Assembly: GCA_031459855.1 (NCBI GenBank)
Contig: JAVKHP010000001.1
Span: 1,827,906 to 1,891,905 of the forward strand
Reading direction: 5' to 3'
Origin: Armatimonadota bacterium
GTDB lineage: Bacteria; Sysuimicrobiota; Sysuimicrobiia; Sysuimicrobiales; Humicultoraceae
DNA: 64,000 nt
Shown here: positions 26,971-37,902 of the stretch, in pieces
Numbering within the stretch: the first letter of the stretch is position 1
How the letters are laid out: every line of letters starts with the position of its first letter
Position numbers and translations under genes: made by a program
Notes under the pieces: generated by a model
What the model saw: only the letters and a program-made list of their open reading frames with translations
What the model was told of the DNA's origin: nothing
The model's database searches: none

Positions 26971-28074
26971 ATGGTGGTCGAGGACGGTGGTGCGCCGATG
27001 ATCGACCTGGACGATCCGACGGCGCTTCGACGCGGCGATCCCGCCGGCATGCTGGCACTGGTGGAGGGCCTGGGGCCCATGGTGCTGGAGGGCTGGGAGG
27101 TGGGTGCGGCGGCTGCACCGCACCTCCGTGCACCCCGCGTGGTGGTCGTCGCGGGCCTGGGCGGCTCGGGGATCGGCGGCGACCTGCTCGAGGCGCTCCT
27201 TGCGCCGACCAGCCCGGTGCCCGTCCTCGTCGTGAAGGCCACCGCGCTGCCGGCCTGCGTCGACCGCGACGCGCTGGTGATTGCGTGTTCGTACTCCGGT
27301 AACACCGAGGAGACCCTGGCCGCCTTCGACGACGCGACCCGTCGCCAGGCGGCGGTGGTGGCGGTCACCTCCGGGGGTGCCCTGGCCGCGCGGGCGCGCG
27401 CCGCTGGCGTCCCCGTGGTGGCGGTCCGGCCCGGCCTGCCGCCCCGGGCGGCCCTCCCCCTGCTGTTCCTGCCGATGGTCCGTCTCGCGCACCACTTGGG
27501 GCTGACCCCCATTGGCGATGCCGACGTGCGGGAGGCCGCCGAGCTCCTGGGCCGGCTGGCCACCGAGTGGGGCCCGTCGGCCCCCACAGCGGGCAACCTG
27601 GCCAAGCAGCTCGCCACCCGGCTGTCCCGGGCGCTCCCGGTGGTCTACGCGGCCACCCCTGGCCTGGCCCCGGTGGCCTACCGGTGGAAGACCCAGCTCA
27701 ACGAGAACGCCAAGCGCTTTGCGGTCTGGAATCGCTTCCCCGAGGCGAGTCATAATGAAATAGAGGGGTGGCAGGCGCCGCCTGCGGAAGCCGCCGTGGT
27801 GGTGCTCAGGGACGCCGAGGACGGCGTGCGCGCGGCGCGCGAGATCGGCGCAGTGCGCGCGCTGCTGGCCCGGCGGGCCGGCCAGGTGGACGAGGTGTGG
27901 ACGCAGGGCACAGGCCGCCTGGCGCGGGTGTTCTCTCTGGTACTGCTCGGCGACTTCGTGAGCGTGTACGCCGCGCTGGCGCGGGGGGTGGACCCCACGC
28001 CCATCGCGGCGATCGCGGCGGTGAAACAGCAGGTGCAGGAAGCGCTGCCGTCGCAGGGAACCAGTGCCCTGTAG
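26971..28074 (+). CDS. bifunctional phosphoglucose/phosphomannose isomerase
   Basis: 367-residue SIS-domain enzyme that interconverts fructose-6-phosphate with glucose- and mannose-6-phosphate. The first SIS domain has VVVVAGLGGSGIGGDLL and CSYSGNTEETLAAFDDATRR with the sugar-phosphate-binding Ser/Thr. The second domain includes YRWKTQLNENAKRFAVWNRF (given here in two parts: YRWKTQLNENAKR and FAVWNRFPEASHNEIEGW), which holds the catalytic Glu and His of this family. The start could be ATG 26971 (after GGAGGG) or ATG 26998, whose MIDLDDPTALRRGDPAGML is closest to relatives. It replaces a classical Pgi, which is not seen in the window. Confidence 0.9.
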   Translation: MVVEDGGAPMIDLDDPTALRRGDPAGMLALVEGLGPMVLEGWEVGAAAAPHLRAPRVVVVAGLGGSGIGGDLLEALLAPTSPVPVLVVKATALPACVDRDALVIACSYSGNTEETLAAFDDATRRQAAVVAVTSGGALAARARAAGVPVVAVRPGLPPRAALPLLFLPMVRLAHHLGLTPIGDADVREAAELLGRLATEWGPSAPTAGNLAKQLATRLSRALPVVYAATPGLAPVAYRWKTQLNENAKRFAVWNRFPEASHNEIEGWQAPPAEAAVVVLRDAEDGVRAAREIGAVRALLARRAGQVDEVWTQGTGRLARVFSLVLLGDFVSVYAALARGVDPTPIAAIAAVKQQVQEALPSQGTSAL

Positions 28075-28119
28075 CGCAACTGCGCGCCGGGGCGGGCAGC
28101 ACAGGGAGCGGAGGCGATC

Positions 28120-29220
<1,101 letters not shown>

Positions 29221-29483
29221 CGCGGGCGGTGGTGCGCCGCGCGCCACCGCGCGGCGCAGCATGCGCAGTGCCGCACGCCGTCATCCGACGCGGGCAGTCG
29301 CGAGCGTCGCGCGGTGCCCGGGGCGGCCGCGGCGGTGCGCGCCTGCCCCCAGCCCAAGACGTTGCAGCCGTAGCGCCGCAGCAGCGTCCGGCACCGGCTC
29401 CACGGGTGCGGGCCGGTCATCACGGAGACACGACGATCGGCCCGCTGCAGCGCTCCCAGCACTGCGGGTGACAGCAGGCTGTC

Positions 29484-30389
29484 CTAGCCCGCCGCCGGCC
29501 GTCGCTCGCTGCGCTCGCTCCCCAACGCCGCACCGGCCATGTCGCCCAGCGGTCCGAGCAACTTGGTGAACTCCAGCGGGAAGATGAACTTGGTGGCCGG
29601 GCTTGCGCCCAGCGCCTTGAGGGTCTCCAGGTACTGGAGGGCCATGGTCTTGGCGTCCACGGTCTGCGCCACCTTGAAGATCGTGTCCAGCGCCAGCGCG
29701 AACCCCTCGGCCCGCAGGATCGCCGCCTGACGGTCGCCCTCCGCGCGCAGGATCGCCGCCTGCTTCTCGCCCTCGGCCACCTTGATGGCCGCCTCGCGCT
29801 TCCCGTCGGCCTCGGTGACCACCGCACGGCGCGTGCGCTCCGCCGACATCTGCCGGGTCATCGCCTCCTGCACGTCCTTGGGCGGCAGGATCTCGCGGAT
29901 CTCGACGGTGGTGACCTTCACGCCCCAGCGCTCGGTCACCTCGTCGAGCTTGGCGCGCAGTACCTGGTTGATCTGCTCGCGCCGGGCCAGCACGTCGTCG
30001 AGGATGATGTCGCCGATGACCGCGCGCAGGGTGGTGGTGGCCACACCGCGGGCCGCGCCCGCGAAGTCGGCCACCTGGATGACCGAGCTCTCGGGGTCGA
30101 CCACCTTGTAGTAGATGAGGAAGTCGATGTTGATGGGCGCGTTGTCGCGGGTGATGCATGTCTGGGAGGGGATCTCGATGAACTGCTCGCGCAGGTCCAC
30201 CCAGACGGCGCGGTCGACGATGGGGATGAGGAAGACGATGCCCGGGCCCTTGCGGCCGATGCTGCGGCCCAGCCGGAAGACCACGAGCCGCTGGTACTCG
30301 CGGACGATCTTGATGGCCGCGTTGAGGATCATCAGGCCGACGATGACGACGGCCGCGGCGTACGTCAGCAGTCCCACGATGTCTGGCAT
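29484..30389 (-). CDS. SPFH/stomatin-like membrane protein (slipin/HflC type)
   Basis: 301-residue membrane protein. The start at 30389 follows AGGAGGTG and gives MPDIVGLLTYAAAVVIVGLM, a single hydrophobic hairpin or helix. The band-7 domain has VVFRLGRSIGRKGPGIVFLI, VDLREQFIEIPSQ and ARGVATTTLRAVIGDIILDD. A long charged helix with QAAILRAEGDRQ repeats gives the coiled-coil that assembles SPFH rings. It ends with PLEFTKLLGPLGDMAGAALG. Proteins of this kind scaffold membrane domains and often pair with an NfeD protein, but none is visible next to it. Its role here is unknown. Confidence 0.9.
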   Translation of the reverse strand: MPDIVGLLTYAAAVVIVGLMILNAAIKIVREYQRLVVFRLGRSIGRKGPGIVFLIPIVDRAVWVDLREQFIEIPSQTCITRDNAPINIDFLIYYKVVDPESSVIQVADFAGAARGVATTTLRAVIGDIILDDVLARREQINQVLRAKLDEVTERWGVKVTTVEIREILPPKDVQEAMTRQMSAERTRRAVVTEADGKREAAIKVAEGEKQAAILRAEGDRQAAILRAEGFALALDTIFKVAQTVDAKTMALQYLETLKALGASPATKFIFPLEFTKLLGPLGDMAGAALGSERSERRPAAG

Positions 30390-30668
30390 GCGCCACCTCC
30401 TGGCGGCCTGGGGCGCCACCATAGTTCTGGCTGCTGGCAGGGTCTTCCTGCGTCGGGCGCTGTGCGGGCAGCACTCCCAGTAGGACGACGCGCGGCTCGC
30501 CGCCTGGTCGTCGGGATCGTAGCGGCGCGCCGGCGCCTGGGCACTCCCGAGGGCTCCCGAGCGGACGGCACGCTGCTGGCCCCCTGCCCCGGGCCGCGGG
30601 AAGGGAGCGTAACGCCGTCGGGCGCCGACCAGGGGGCCGGGGGATACGGCCCGAAGAGGGGAGCGGCG

Positions 30669-31616
30669 ATGTGGTACCTGGGCGTGGACTTGGGCGGGAC
30701 GAAGATCCTGACGGCGGTCGTAGACGAGACCGGCCAAGTGGCAGCCCGCGTGCGGGCGCCCACGCCGCAGACCGGGCCGGCCGCGGTGGTCGAGGCCATC
30801 GCCGCCACCGCCCAGCAGGCCCTCGAAGCGGCAGGCCTACCCCGCGGGGCCGTGCGCGCCGCCGGGGTCGGCGCGCCCGGCCCCGCCGATCCCGTCACCG
30901 GCACGGTGTTCAGCCCGCCCAACCTCCCTGGCTGGGGCGACGTGCCGCTGGCCGACCTGCTGCGCGCCCGGCTGGAGGTGCCCGTGGCCGTCGAGAACGA
31001 CGCCAACGCGGCGGCGCTGGGCGAACACTGGGTCGGGGCCGGGCGCGGCGTCGACGACCTGCTCTACATCACGGTGGGCACCGGCATCGGCGGCGGGCTC
31101 ATCCTGCGCGGCCAGCTCTACACCGGCACCTCGGGCTGCGCCGGTGAGGTCGGCCACATGGTGATCGTCCCCGACGGCCCGCGCTGCGCCTGCGGCCGGC
31201 AGGGATGCCTGGAAGCGGTGGCCTCGGGGCCCGCCATCGCGCGCGCGGCCCGCGCCGCGCTGGAGGCCGGCCGGCCCTCGGTCCTCTCGGCGGTGGCGGC
31301 CGAGGAGCTGGACGCGCACGCGGTGGCCCGGGCGGCGGTCGAAGGCGATCCGCTCGCGCGCGAGGTCTTCGCCCGCGCGGCCCGCTACCTGGGGCTGGCC
31401 GTGGCGAACCTGGTCAACCTGCTCAACCCCGCCATGGTCATCATCGGCGGCGGCGTGGCCCGTGCCGGCGACCTGCTGCTGGCTCCGGTGCGCCGCATCG
31501 TGGACGCCGAGGCCTTCGCGCGGCCTGCGGCGGCGGTCCGCATCGTGCCGGCGGCCCTTGGGGCGGATGCGGGTGCGCTGGGGGCTGTCGCCGCGGCACG
31601 CCAGCGCCTCGCCTAG
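30669..31616 (+). CDS. ROK family sugar kinase, probable glucokinase
   Basis: 315-residue ATP-dependent sugar kinase. The phosphate loop is LGVDLGGTKILTAVVD at the N-terminus. The catalytic base is in VAVENDANAAALGEHWVGAG. The ROK zinc site is GHMVIVPDGPRCACGRQGCLE, with the CxCGxxGCxE pattern and conserved His. A second glycine motif is VIIGGGVARAGDLLL. The ATG follows a GAGGGG stretch. Glucose is the likely substrate because of the neighbouring isomerase and glycogen genes, but N-acetylglucosamine cannot be excluded given NagZ and NagA downstream. Confidence 0.88.
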   Translation: MWYLGVDLGGTKILTAVVDETGQVAARVRAPTPQTGPAAVVEAIAATAQQALEAAGLPRGAVRAAGVGAPGPADPVTGTVFSPPNLPGWGDVPLADLLRARLEVPVAVENDANAAALGEHWVGAGRGVDDLLYITVGTGIGGGLILRGQLYTGTSGCAGEVGHMVIVPDGPRCACGRQGCLEAVASGPAIARAARAALEAGRPSVLSAVAAEELDAHAVARAAVEGDPLAREVFARAARYLGLAVANLVNLLNPAMVIIGGGVARAGDLLLAPVRRIVDAEAFARPAAAVRIVPAALGADAGALGAVAAARQRLA

Positions 31617-31650
31617 CGTCGTGGGCGCCGCGCCGACTGCCCTGGACGCG

Positions 31651-31757
31651 CGGACCCCACGGCGTCGGCTGCCGTCGGGGAATCCACAGGACGTTGTGGG
31701 AGCAATCTCGCAGATGCTCCTCGACGTACGGTCCCCACGGCGTCGGCGGCCGTCGGG
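31651..31757. repeat. 29 bp imperfect direct repeat between convergent genes, 78 bp apart
   Basis: Copies at 31651-31679 and 31729-31757 share 27 of 29 bases, centred on CCCCACGGCGTCGG. They fill the gap between the kinase gene and accC. No T-tract terminator was seen. Confidence 0.75.
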
Positions 31758-31762
31758 CGCCC

Positions 31763-33114
<1,352 letters not shown>

Positions 33115-33115
<1 letters not shown>

Positions 33116-33627
33116 CACCGGCCCCGGGCGGTGGGCTCGAGGGCAGGTTCGATGAGGAAGAGGGGCTGGCCGTACTCGACGGGGCTGGCGTTGTCCACCA
33201 GCACGCGGGCGAGGCGGCCGCCGACCTCGGCCTGGATCTCGTTGAAGAGCTTCATCGCCTCGATGATGCAGACCACCTGCCCGGGCGTCACGTGGTCGCC
33301 TTCCTTGACGAAGGGCGGCGCGTCCGGAGCCGGCGCACGGTAGAACGTGCCCACCATGGGCGCGACGATGGGCACCAGGTGATCCTCGGCGGCCGGGCCG
33401 GTGGCGCCGGCGGGCGTGGCAGTGGGCGTGCCGGCGGTCGCCGCAACGGCCCCGGGGCTCGCTGCGCTGCCGGCCGCCCCGGCGTCGGCGTGCACCACCG
33501 GCTGGCCCGCACCGGTGCGCACGCGCACCTTGAGCGAGGGGATGGCCACCTCCAGTTCCGCCACGCCGCCCTCGGTGGCGATGCGCACCACCTCGCGGAC
33601 CTGCTCGAAGTCGATGCGGTCGGTCAT
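33115..33627 (-). CDS. accB: acetyl-CoA carboxylase biotin carboxyl carrier protein
   Basis: 170-residue carrier subunit. The N-terminal region (FEQVREVVRIATEGG) is followed by an Ala/Pro/Thr-rich flexible linker (residues about 47-80) and the biotinyl domain. The biotinylated Lys126 is in CIIEAMKLFNEIQAEVGG. The thumb residues of AccB, VGTFYRAPAPDAPPFVKEGD, are present. The start overlaps the accA stop as ATGA and the stop overlaps accC. No biotin-protein ligase is visible nearby. Confidence 0.95.
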
Positions 33628-34616
33628 GGTCGCTCCTCATAATAGCCCATGCGCCGGTACTTGGCATACCGCCGGCGCACGAGCTCGTCGACCGGGAGGC
33701 CGTCCAGGGTCGCCAGGTGCCGGCGCACCGCGGCGCGCACCGCGTCGACCGCCCGCGCCGGGTCGGTGTGCGCGCCGCCCGGAGGTTCCGGGACGACCTC
33801 GTCCACGACCTCGAGGGCCAGCAGGTCCGCGGCCACCAGCCGCAGGGCACCGGCGGCCTCGCGCGCCCGGGTCGCGTCGTGCCAGAGGATGGCCGCGCAG
33901 CCTTCCGGCGGGATGACGGTGTAGATGGCGTGCTCGAGCATCAGCACCGCATCGCCCACGGCGATGGCCAGCGCGCCGCCGCTGCCGCCCTCGCCCGTGA
34001 CCGTCACCACGATGGGCACCCGCAGCCGGGTCATCTCCATGATGTTGCGCGCGATGGCCTCGGCCTGGCCACGCTCTTCGGCGGCATCGCCCGGGTACGC
34101 CGCCGGCGTGTCGACGAAGCTCAGGACCGGGTACCCGAACTTCTCGGCGAGCTTCATCACCCGCAGGGCCTTGCGGTAGCCCTCGGGGTAGGGCATGCCG
34201 AAGTTGTGGGCCAGGTTCTCCCGGGTGTCGCGGCCCTTGTGCGGCGCGATGGCCGCCACCGGGCGCCCCTCGAACCAGCCGAGGCCGCAGACAAGCGCCG
34301 GGTCGTCCCGGAACGCGCGGTCGCCGTGCAGTTCGGTGAAGTCGTCGACCAGCGCCGCCAGGAACTCGTGCGCCTTGGGCCGCTGGGGGTGGCGCGCCAG
34401 GGCCACGGCCTGCCAGGGCGTGCGCAGCGCGGCCAGCTCTTCGCGCAGCGCAGCGGCGCGCGCTTCCAGGGCCTCCACCAGGTCGGGCGCCGGCGGTCCT
34501 GTCTGCGCCGCGCGCTGGCGGTGCTGCGCGAGCTCGCGCGTCACCTCGCCCAACTGCGCTTCGAGCGCGGCTGCCCGCTCCTCGGCTTGGCGGTCGCGCT
34601 CGGGTAGGACCTTCAC
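33624..34616 (-). CDS. accA: acetyl-CoA carboxylase carboxyltransferase subunit alpha
   Basis: 330-residue carboxyltransferase alpha subunit. The GTG at 34616 overlaps the accD stop as GTGA. The N-terminal coiled-coil (RQAEERAAALEAQLGEVTRE) is followed by HPQRPKAHEFLAALVDDFTE and LHGDRAFRDDPALV. The oxyanion region is VTGEGGSGGALAIAVGD, and PAAYPGDAAEERGQAEAIARN is the family CoA/biotin-binding region. AYTVIPPEGCAAILW-like sequence (here IYTVIPPEGCAAILW) leads to the C-terminal domain. It forms the alpha2beta2 transferase with AccD. Confidence 0.95.
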   Translation of the reverse strand: MKVLPERDRQAEERAAALEAQLGEVTRELAQHRQRAAQTGPPAPDLVEALEARAAALREELAALRTPWQAVALARHPQRPKAHEFLAALVDDFTELHGDRAFRDDPALVCGLGWFEGRPVAAIAPHKGRDTRENLAHNFGMPYPEGYRKALRVMKLAEKFGYPVLSFVDTPAAYPGDAAEERGQAEAIARNIMEMTRLRVPIVVTVTGEGGSGGALAIAVGDAVLMLEHAIYTVIPPEGCAAILWHDATRAREAAGALRLVAADLLALEVVDEVVPEPPGGAHTDPARAVDAVRAAVRRHLATLDGLPVDELVRRRYAKYRRMGYYEERP

Positions 34617-35530
34617 GGTCCCGCGCCTCCCGGCCCCGCGTCCCCCGCTCCCGCGCCTTCCGTCCGTGCGCCTTCCGACGCCGCGGCAGCAGCCTCCACG
34701 CGGGGCGCGCCGAAGTAGCGCAGCAACCTGCGCAGCGTCTCCCGCAGCTGCGCTCGTGGGACCACCAGGTCGATCAGCCCGTGCTCCAGACAGAACTCGG
34801 CCGTCTGGAACTGCGCGGGCAGCTTGCGGCGGATCGTCTGCTCGATCACCCGGCGGCCCGCGAAGCCGATCAGCGCGCCCGGCTCGGCCAGGATCACGTC
34901 GCCCAGGAACGCGAAGCTGGCGGTCACGCCGCCGGTGGTGGGGTCGCACAGCACCGAGATGTAGGGGAGCCGCGCGTCATGGACACGCCCCACCGCCGCA
35001 CTGGTCTTGGCCAGCTGCATCAGCGACAGCGCGCCCTCCTGCATGCGCGCGCCCCCTGACGCCGCAAACGTCACCAGGGGCACCCGCGCGTCGACTGCGC
35101 GCTCGGCCAGGCGCGCGATCTTCTCGCCCACCACCGAGCCCATCGAGCCGCCCATGAAGAAGAAGTCCAGCGCGCCGACCGCGATCCGGTAGCCGTCGAT
35201 GGTGCCAAAGCCGGTCAGGGCCGCCTCAGGACGGCCCGTGGCCCGCCGGGCCTCGGCGAGCTTGGCCGCGTACCCGTCGAACCGCAGGGGATCGCCGCTG
35301 GTCAACCCGGCGTCGGTCTCCTGGAACGAGCCTGCATCGAGCACCTGGGCCAGGCGTTCGGGCGCGGCGAGGCGGTGGTGGTACCCGCAGGTCGGGCAGA
35401 CCTTGAGGTTGCGTTCCAGGTCCTTGGTGTAGGTAACGGCGCCGCACCGGGGACACTTCGTCCACAGCCCGGCCGGGAGGTCGCGCCGTTCGGTGGAGGT
35501 GTACTTCGGGCGGCGCAGCCAGTGCAGCAT
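34613..35530 (-). CDS. accD: acetyl-CoA carboxylase carboxyltransferase subunit beta
   Basis: 305-residue carboxyltransferase beta subunit and first gene of the acc operon. The zinc ribbon uses Cys26, 29, 45 and 48 (KCPRCGAVTYTKDLE then VCPTCGYH). The crotonase core has DFFFMGGSMGSVVGEKI, FAASGGARMQEGALSLMQ, SVLCDPTTGGVTASFA and GFAGRRVIEQTI. A Gly/Ala-rich tail of about 25 residues is extra. The start at 35530 (MLHWLRRPKY) is preceded by GAGG at six bases, and the longer frame upstream is not family-like. Confidence 0.95.
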   Translation of the reverse strand: MLHWLRRPKYTSTERRDLPAGLWTKCPRCGAVTYTKDLERNLKVCPTCGYHHRLAAPERLAQVLDAGSFQETDAGLTSGDPLRFDGYAAKLAEARRATGRPEAALTGFGTIDGYRIAVGALDFFFMGGSMGSVVGEKIARLAERAVDARVPLVTFAASGGARMQEGALSLMQLAKTSAAVGRVHDARLPYISVLCDPTTGGVTASFAFLGDVILAEPGALIGFAGRRVIEQTIRRKLPAQFQTAEFCLEHGLIDLVVPRAQLRETLRRLLRYFGAPRVEAAAAASEGARTEGAGAGDAGPGGAGP

Positions 35531-35589
35531 GTGCGCCTCGGTGGCTGGTACGGATCGGCGGGCGCACACGCGCCCGCGAGAACCATACC

Positions 35590-35595
35590 ATTATA
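35590..35595 (-). promoter_or_regulatory. candidate -10 element of the acc operon
   Basis: The minus strand reads TATAAT, a perfect -10, 60 bp upstream of the accD start in otherwise GC-rich DNA. No clear -35 is 17 bp upstream (ATCCAC), so an activator or extended contacts may be needed. Confidence 0.5.
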
Positions 35596-35599
35596 CCCT

Positions 35600-35682
35600 G
35601 CGCCGCCCGGTGGTGGATGATGTCGGAGCACGTGCAGTTCCTCCACAACCAGCCGCGCCGCCCGGAGCTGGATAATGCCGGA
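35600..35682. repeat. 28 bp imperfect direct repeat upstream of the acc promoter, 55 bp apart
   Basis: Copies at 35600-35627 and 35655-35682 match at 24 of 28 bases, both starting GCGCCGCCCGG. The first copy adjoins the acc -10. They may be a pair of regulator sites or a slippage duplication. Confidence 0.65.
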
Positions 35683-35817
35683 CGATACGCACCCTGCTCG
35701 GCGGGCTCAGGCGCCGCGCGTCGTCACGTTGGTGGCCGCGGCGCGGCACCTGACCGTGACGCGGTCAGTATGGGTGCGCCGCCAGCAGCAAGCGCTTGCG
35801 GGGCGCCCCGCGCCCCG

Positions 35818-36087
35818 TCACTTCCTGATCAGCGTGTGCAACTCCTGGACGTGCCGCTGAGGTTTGATGTCGGGGGGGAGATTCGGGCGGACGTACTTGG
35901 CGAACCACTCACTTGCCGCCTTGGATGACTCCCACACCTCGACGACCCGCCAACCGCCCTCGATCGGGTGTCCAAAGTGCATGATGAAGCCGGGAGCCTC
36001 CTTGAGCGCCTCGCCAAGGGCGCGGATGGTCTGTTCATAGCCTTCGGGCGTTTGGCCTGGGACATCACCTGTAATGACCACCGGCAT
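35818..36087 (-). CDS. small dimeric alpha/beta-barrel protein (monooxygenase-like fold)
   Basis: 89-residue protein starting MPVVITGDVPGQTPEGYEQT. The ATG at 36087 follows GGAGGTGATC at eight bases. The strand-helix pattern, the segment PGFIMHFGHPIEGGWRVVEVWE and the helix SSKAASEWFAKYVRP are typical of the antibiotic-biosynthesis-monooxygenase/Dabb-like ferredoxin-fold families. These can be enzymes or simple ligand-binding dimers, and no function can be assigned. It lies beside a decayed gene of similar size in a less GC-rich patch, which suggests a transferred pair. Confidence 0.75.
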   Translation of the reverse strand: MPVVITGDVPGQTPEGYEQTIRALGEALKEAPGFIMHFGHPIEGGWRVVEVWESSKAASEWFAKYVRPNLPPDIKPQRHVQELHTLIRK

Positions 36088-36193
36088 TGCGATCACCTCC
36101 ATCAGACGTTTGTCCGAACAGGCCAAGAAGCCGACGGATGGCATTCCGCTCCGGCTCTGCCGTTCGGACCGTGCGAGTCCACCCATCGAACGT

Positions 36194-36512
36194 TCAGGAT
36201 CGGGTCCTCGGGATCGGAGAAACGATCTTCTTGGCCTTCCCGATCGCCTCCATGTAGGTCTCGGGCGGCATGATCGGCGTGAATTTCGGTTCGTTTCCAG
36301 TAAACCAGGTCAGTGCGTACATGAGTTCTGCGATGTGGGCGGGACTATTGAGCTCGACCACCATGAAGAGACCTCATCTCGTGGGGGTCCCGTAGATCGC
36401 CTGAGGTCGGAAACGATCTACGATCTTCGCAAAGAACGGCCCCCGGCCCGTCGCCGCTATCGATGGTGTCGCCGCTTTCGATCGTGGCCCAAGTCTCTAC
36501 CATGTAGAGCAT
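36194..36512 (-). pseudogene. decayed small DUF3303-like alpha/beta protein gene
   Basis: A reading frame starts at 36512 with MLYMVETWATIESGDTIDSG. After about residue 26 the protein-like sequence continues only in another frame (FAKIVDRFRPQAIYGTPTR), which needs a one-base shift near 36430. A TGA at 36376-36374 then interrupts it before the same frame resumes with MVVELNSPAHIAELMYALTW and FTGNEPKFTPIMPPETYMEA, ending at 36194. Joined together the pieces make one protein of about 105 residues that resembles small ferredoxin-fold proteins such as DUF3303. The segment from ATG 36364 (56 residues, with GAGGT upstream) might still be translated alone. Confidence 0.65.
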
Positions 36513-36765
36513 CGCCTTTCCCCCCGGGGTCCCAGGCCGCTGATGCCGGCGCGTGGGTTGATGTTCGGAGCCAAGGTCGGGCGAGGAGCGCTGCCCTCCT
36601 TTCGTGGGTTCGTTTGCTACCGAACGAGCGCCGTCCCAGCCAGCGATCCGCTCGGACGCTGATTGGGTGCTATCCTACAACCGGCGCGAGGGCTGAGCAA
36701 CCCCCGGCAGTCCCCAGGGCCCCCCGGTGCCTGGGATCGTAGCTGTTCCCCGCGGGCGTCCCGCC

Positions 36766-37902
36766 CTATCCCACGACGTCGCGGAAGATCCGCAGGAAGT
36801 TGGCGCCCAGCAGCTTGATGATCTCGTTGTCGGAGTAGCCCGCCCACACCAGCGCGCGGGTCAGGTTGGGCCAGTCCCGCCACGACTGGTAGCCCTCGAC
36901 CCGTGCGCCCCAGCTGGTGCGGTGCTCGGGACGGAAGCCAAACCGCGCCATTTCGGCGTCCAGCAGCGCCTCCAGGGGCTGCGGAAACACCGCGCCCCAG
37001 TCGGTGCCGATGCCCACGTGGTCGATCCCCATGACCTCCACCGCGCGCTCGACGTGGGCCAGGAAGTGGTGGAGGGTGGCCGTGGGCTCCGCGGTGATGA
37101 AGAACGGCACGACCAGCACGCCGAAGTAGCCGTCGCGCGCGGCCAGCGCCCGGAGGATCTCGTCGGTCTTGCCCCGGTCGTGCGGGCTGAGCTCCCGCGA
37201 GAAGGCGTGGGTGATGGCGACGGGGCGCTGGGAGGCCTCGATCGCCTCCAGGGTGGTGCGCAGGCCGCAGTGGGACAGGTCGATCAGAATGCCCCGGGCG
37301 TTCATGTGGCGGACGAGGCGCAGGCCGAAGTGGGTGAGGCCGCCGTCGTGGCGCTCGGTGCACCCGGCGCCCACGAAGTTCTGGGCGTTGTAGGTGAGCT
37401 GCACGATGCGCACGCCCAGGTCGTAGAAGAAGTCCAGCAGGCTCAGGTCCTGTCCGATCGCCGTGGTGTTCTGGAAGTTGAGGATGATCCCGCGGCGGCC
37501 CTCGGCCTTGGCGCGCTCGATGTCGGCAGCGCGGGTGACCTTCAGCAGGCGGTCGCAGCCGTCGAACTTGCGCGTGATGCGCGCCAGGTCGCGGAGCGCC
37601 GCCTCGTAGCTGAAGGGGATGCGGCCGAAGGCACCCTGGGTGGCGCTGATGACGTCGACCCCGCTCGCGTCCCACCAGGCCCAGTACTCGGGCAGCTGAT
37701 CGGCGACCAGGGCCTCGGTGGCCATGCGATCCAGTTCGTCGAGGATGTCAGGTAGCGGCGTCTGCCGCGCGGCCAGCTCGTCGAGGCGAGCCAGCATCGC
37801 GGGCGAGAACACCGAGGGCTCACTGGACAGCGTGTCGATGACCAGGGCTTCCCGGTGGAGGGCGGCGGCGCGCGCCTCCTGTGCGGCGGTCAGCGTGAAC
37901 AT
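36766..37902 (-). CDS. renal dipeptidase-like (M19) protein with altered metal site
   Basis: 378-residue TIM-barrel protein of the membrane dipeptidase family. The start at 37902 follows GAGGAG. Kept family features are LIDLSHCGLRTTLEAIEASQ with His211, PVAITHAFSREL with His232, and VGIGTDWGAVFP with the conserved Asp. The usual N-terminal HxD metal ligands are absent: the position reads VIDTLSSEPS. The bridging Glu region reads GIILNFQNTTAIG. It may therefore bind metal differently or act on other substrates. The protein has no signal peptide. It is transcribed away from htrA, with 413 bp between them. Confidence 0.85.
   Translation of the reverse strand: MFTLTAAQEARAAALHREALVIDTLSSEPSVFSPAMLARLDELAARQTPLPDILDELDRMATEALVADQLPEYWAWWDASGVDVISATQGAFGRIPFSYEAALRDLARITRKFDGCDRLLKVTRAADIERAKAEGRRGIILNFQNTTAIGQDLSLLDFFYDLGVRIVQLTYNAQNFVGAGCTERHDGGLTHFGLRLVRHMNARGILIDLSHCGLRTTLEAIEASQRPVAITHAFSRELSPHDRGKTDEILRALAARDGYFGVLVVPFFITAEPTATLHHFLAHVERAVEVMGIDHVGIGTDWGAVFPQPLEALLDAEMARFGFRPEHRTSWGARVEGYQSWRDWPNLTRALVWAGYSDNEIIKLLGANFLRIFRDVVG

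Noticed and set aside
29221-29483. Possible small gene between the MsmX-type ATPase and the SPFH gene
   Set aside because: The available frames are Arg/Ala-rich with no ribosome-binding site and no protein-like pattern. I see nothing supportable in this gap.
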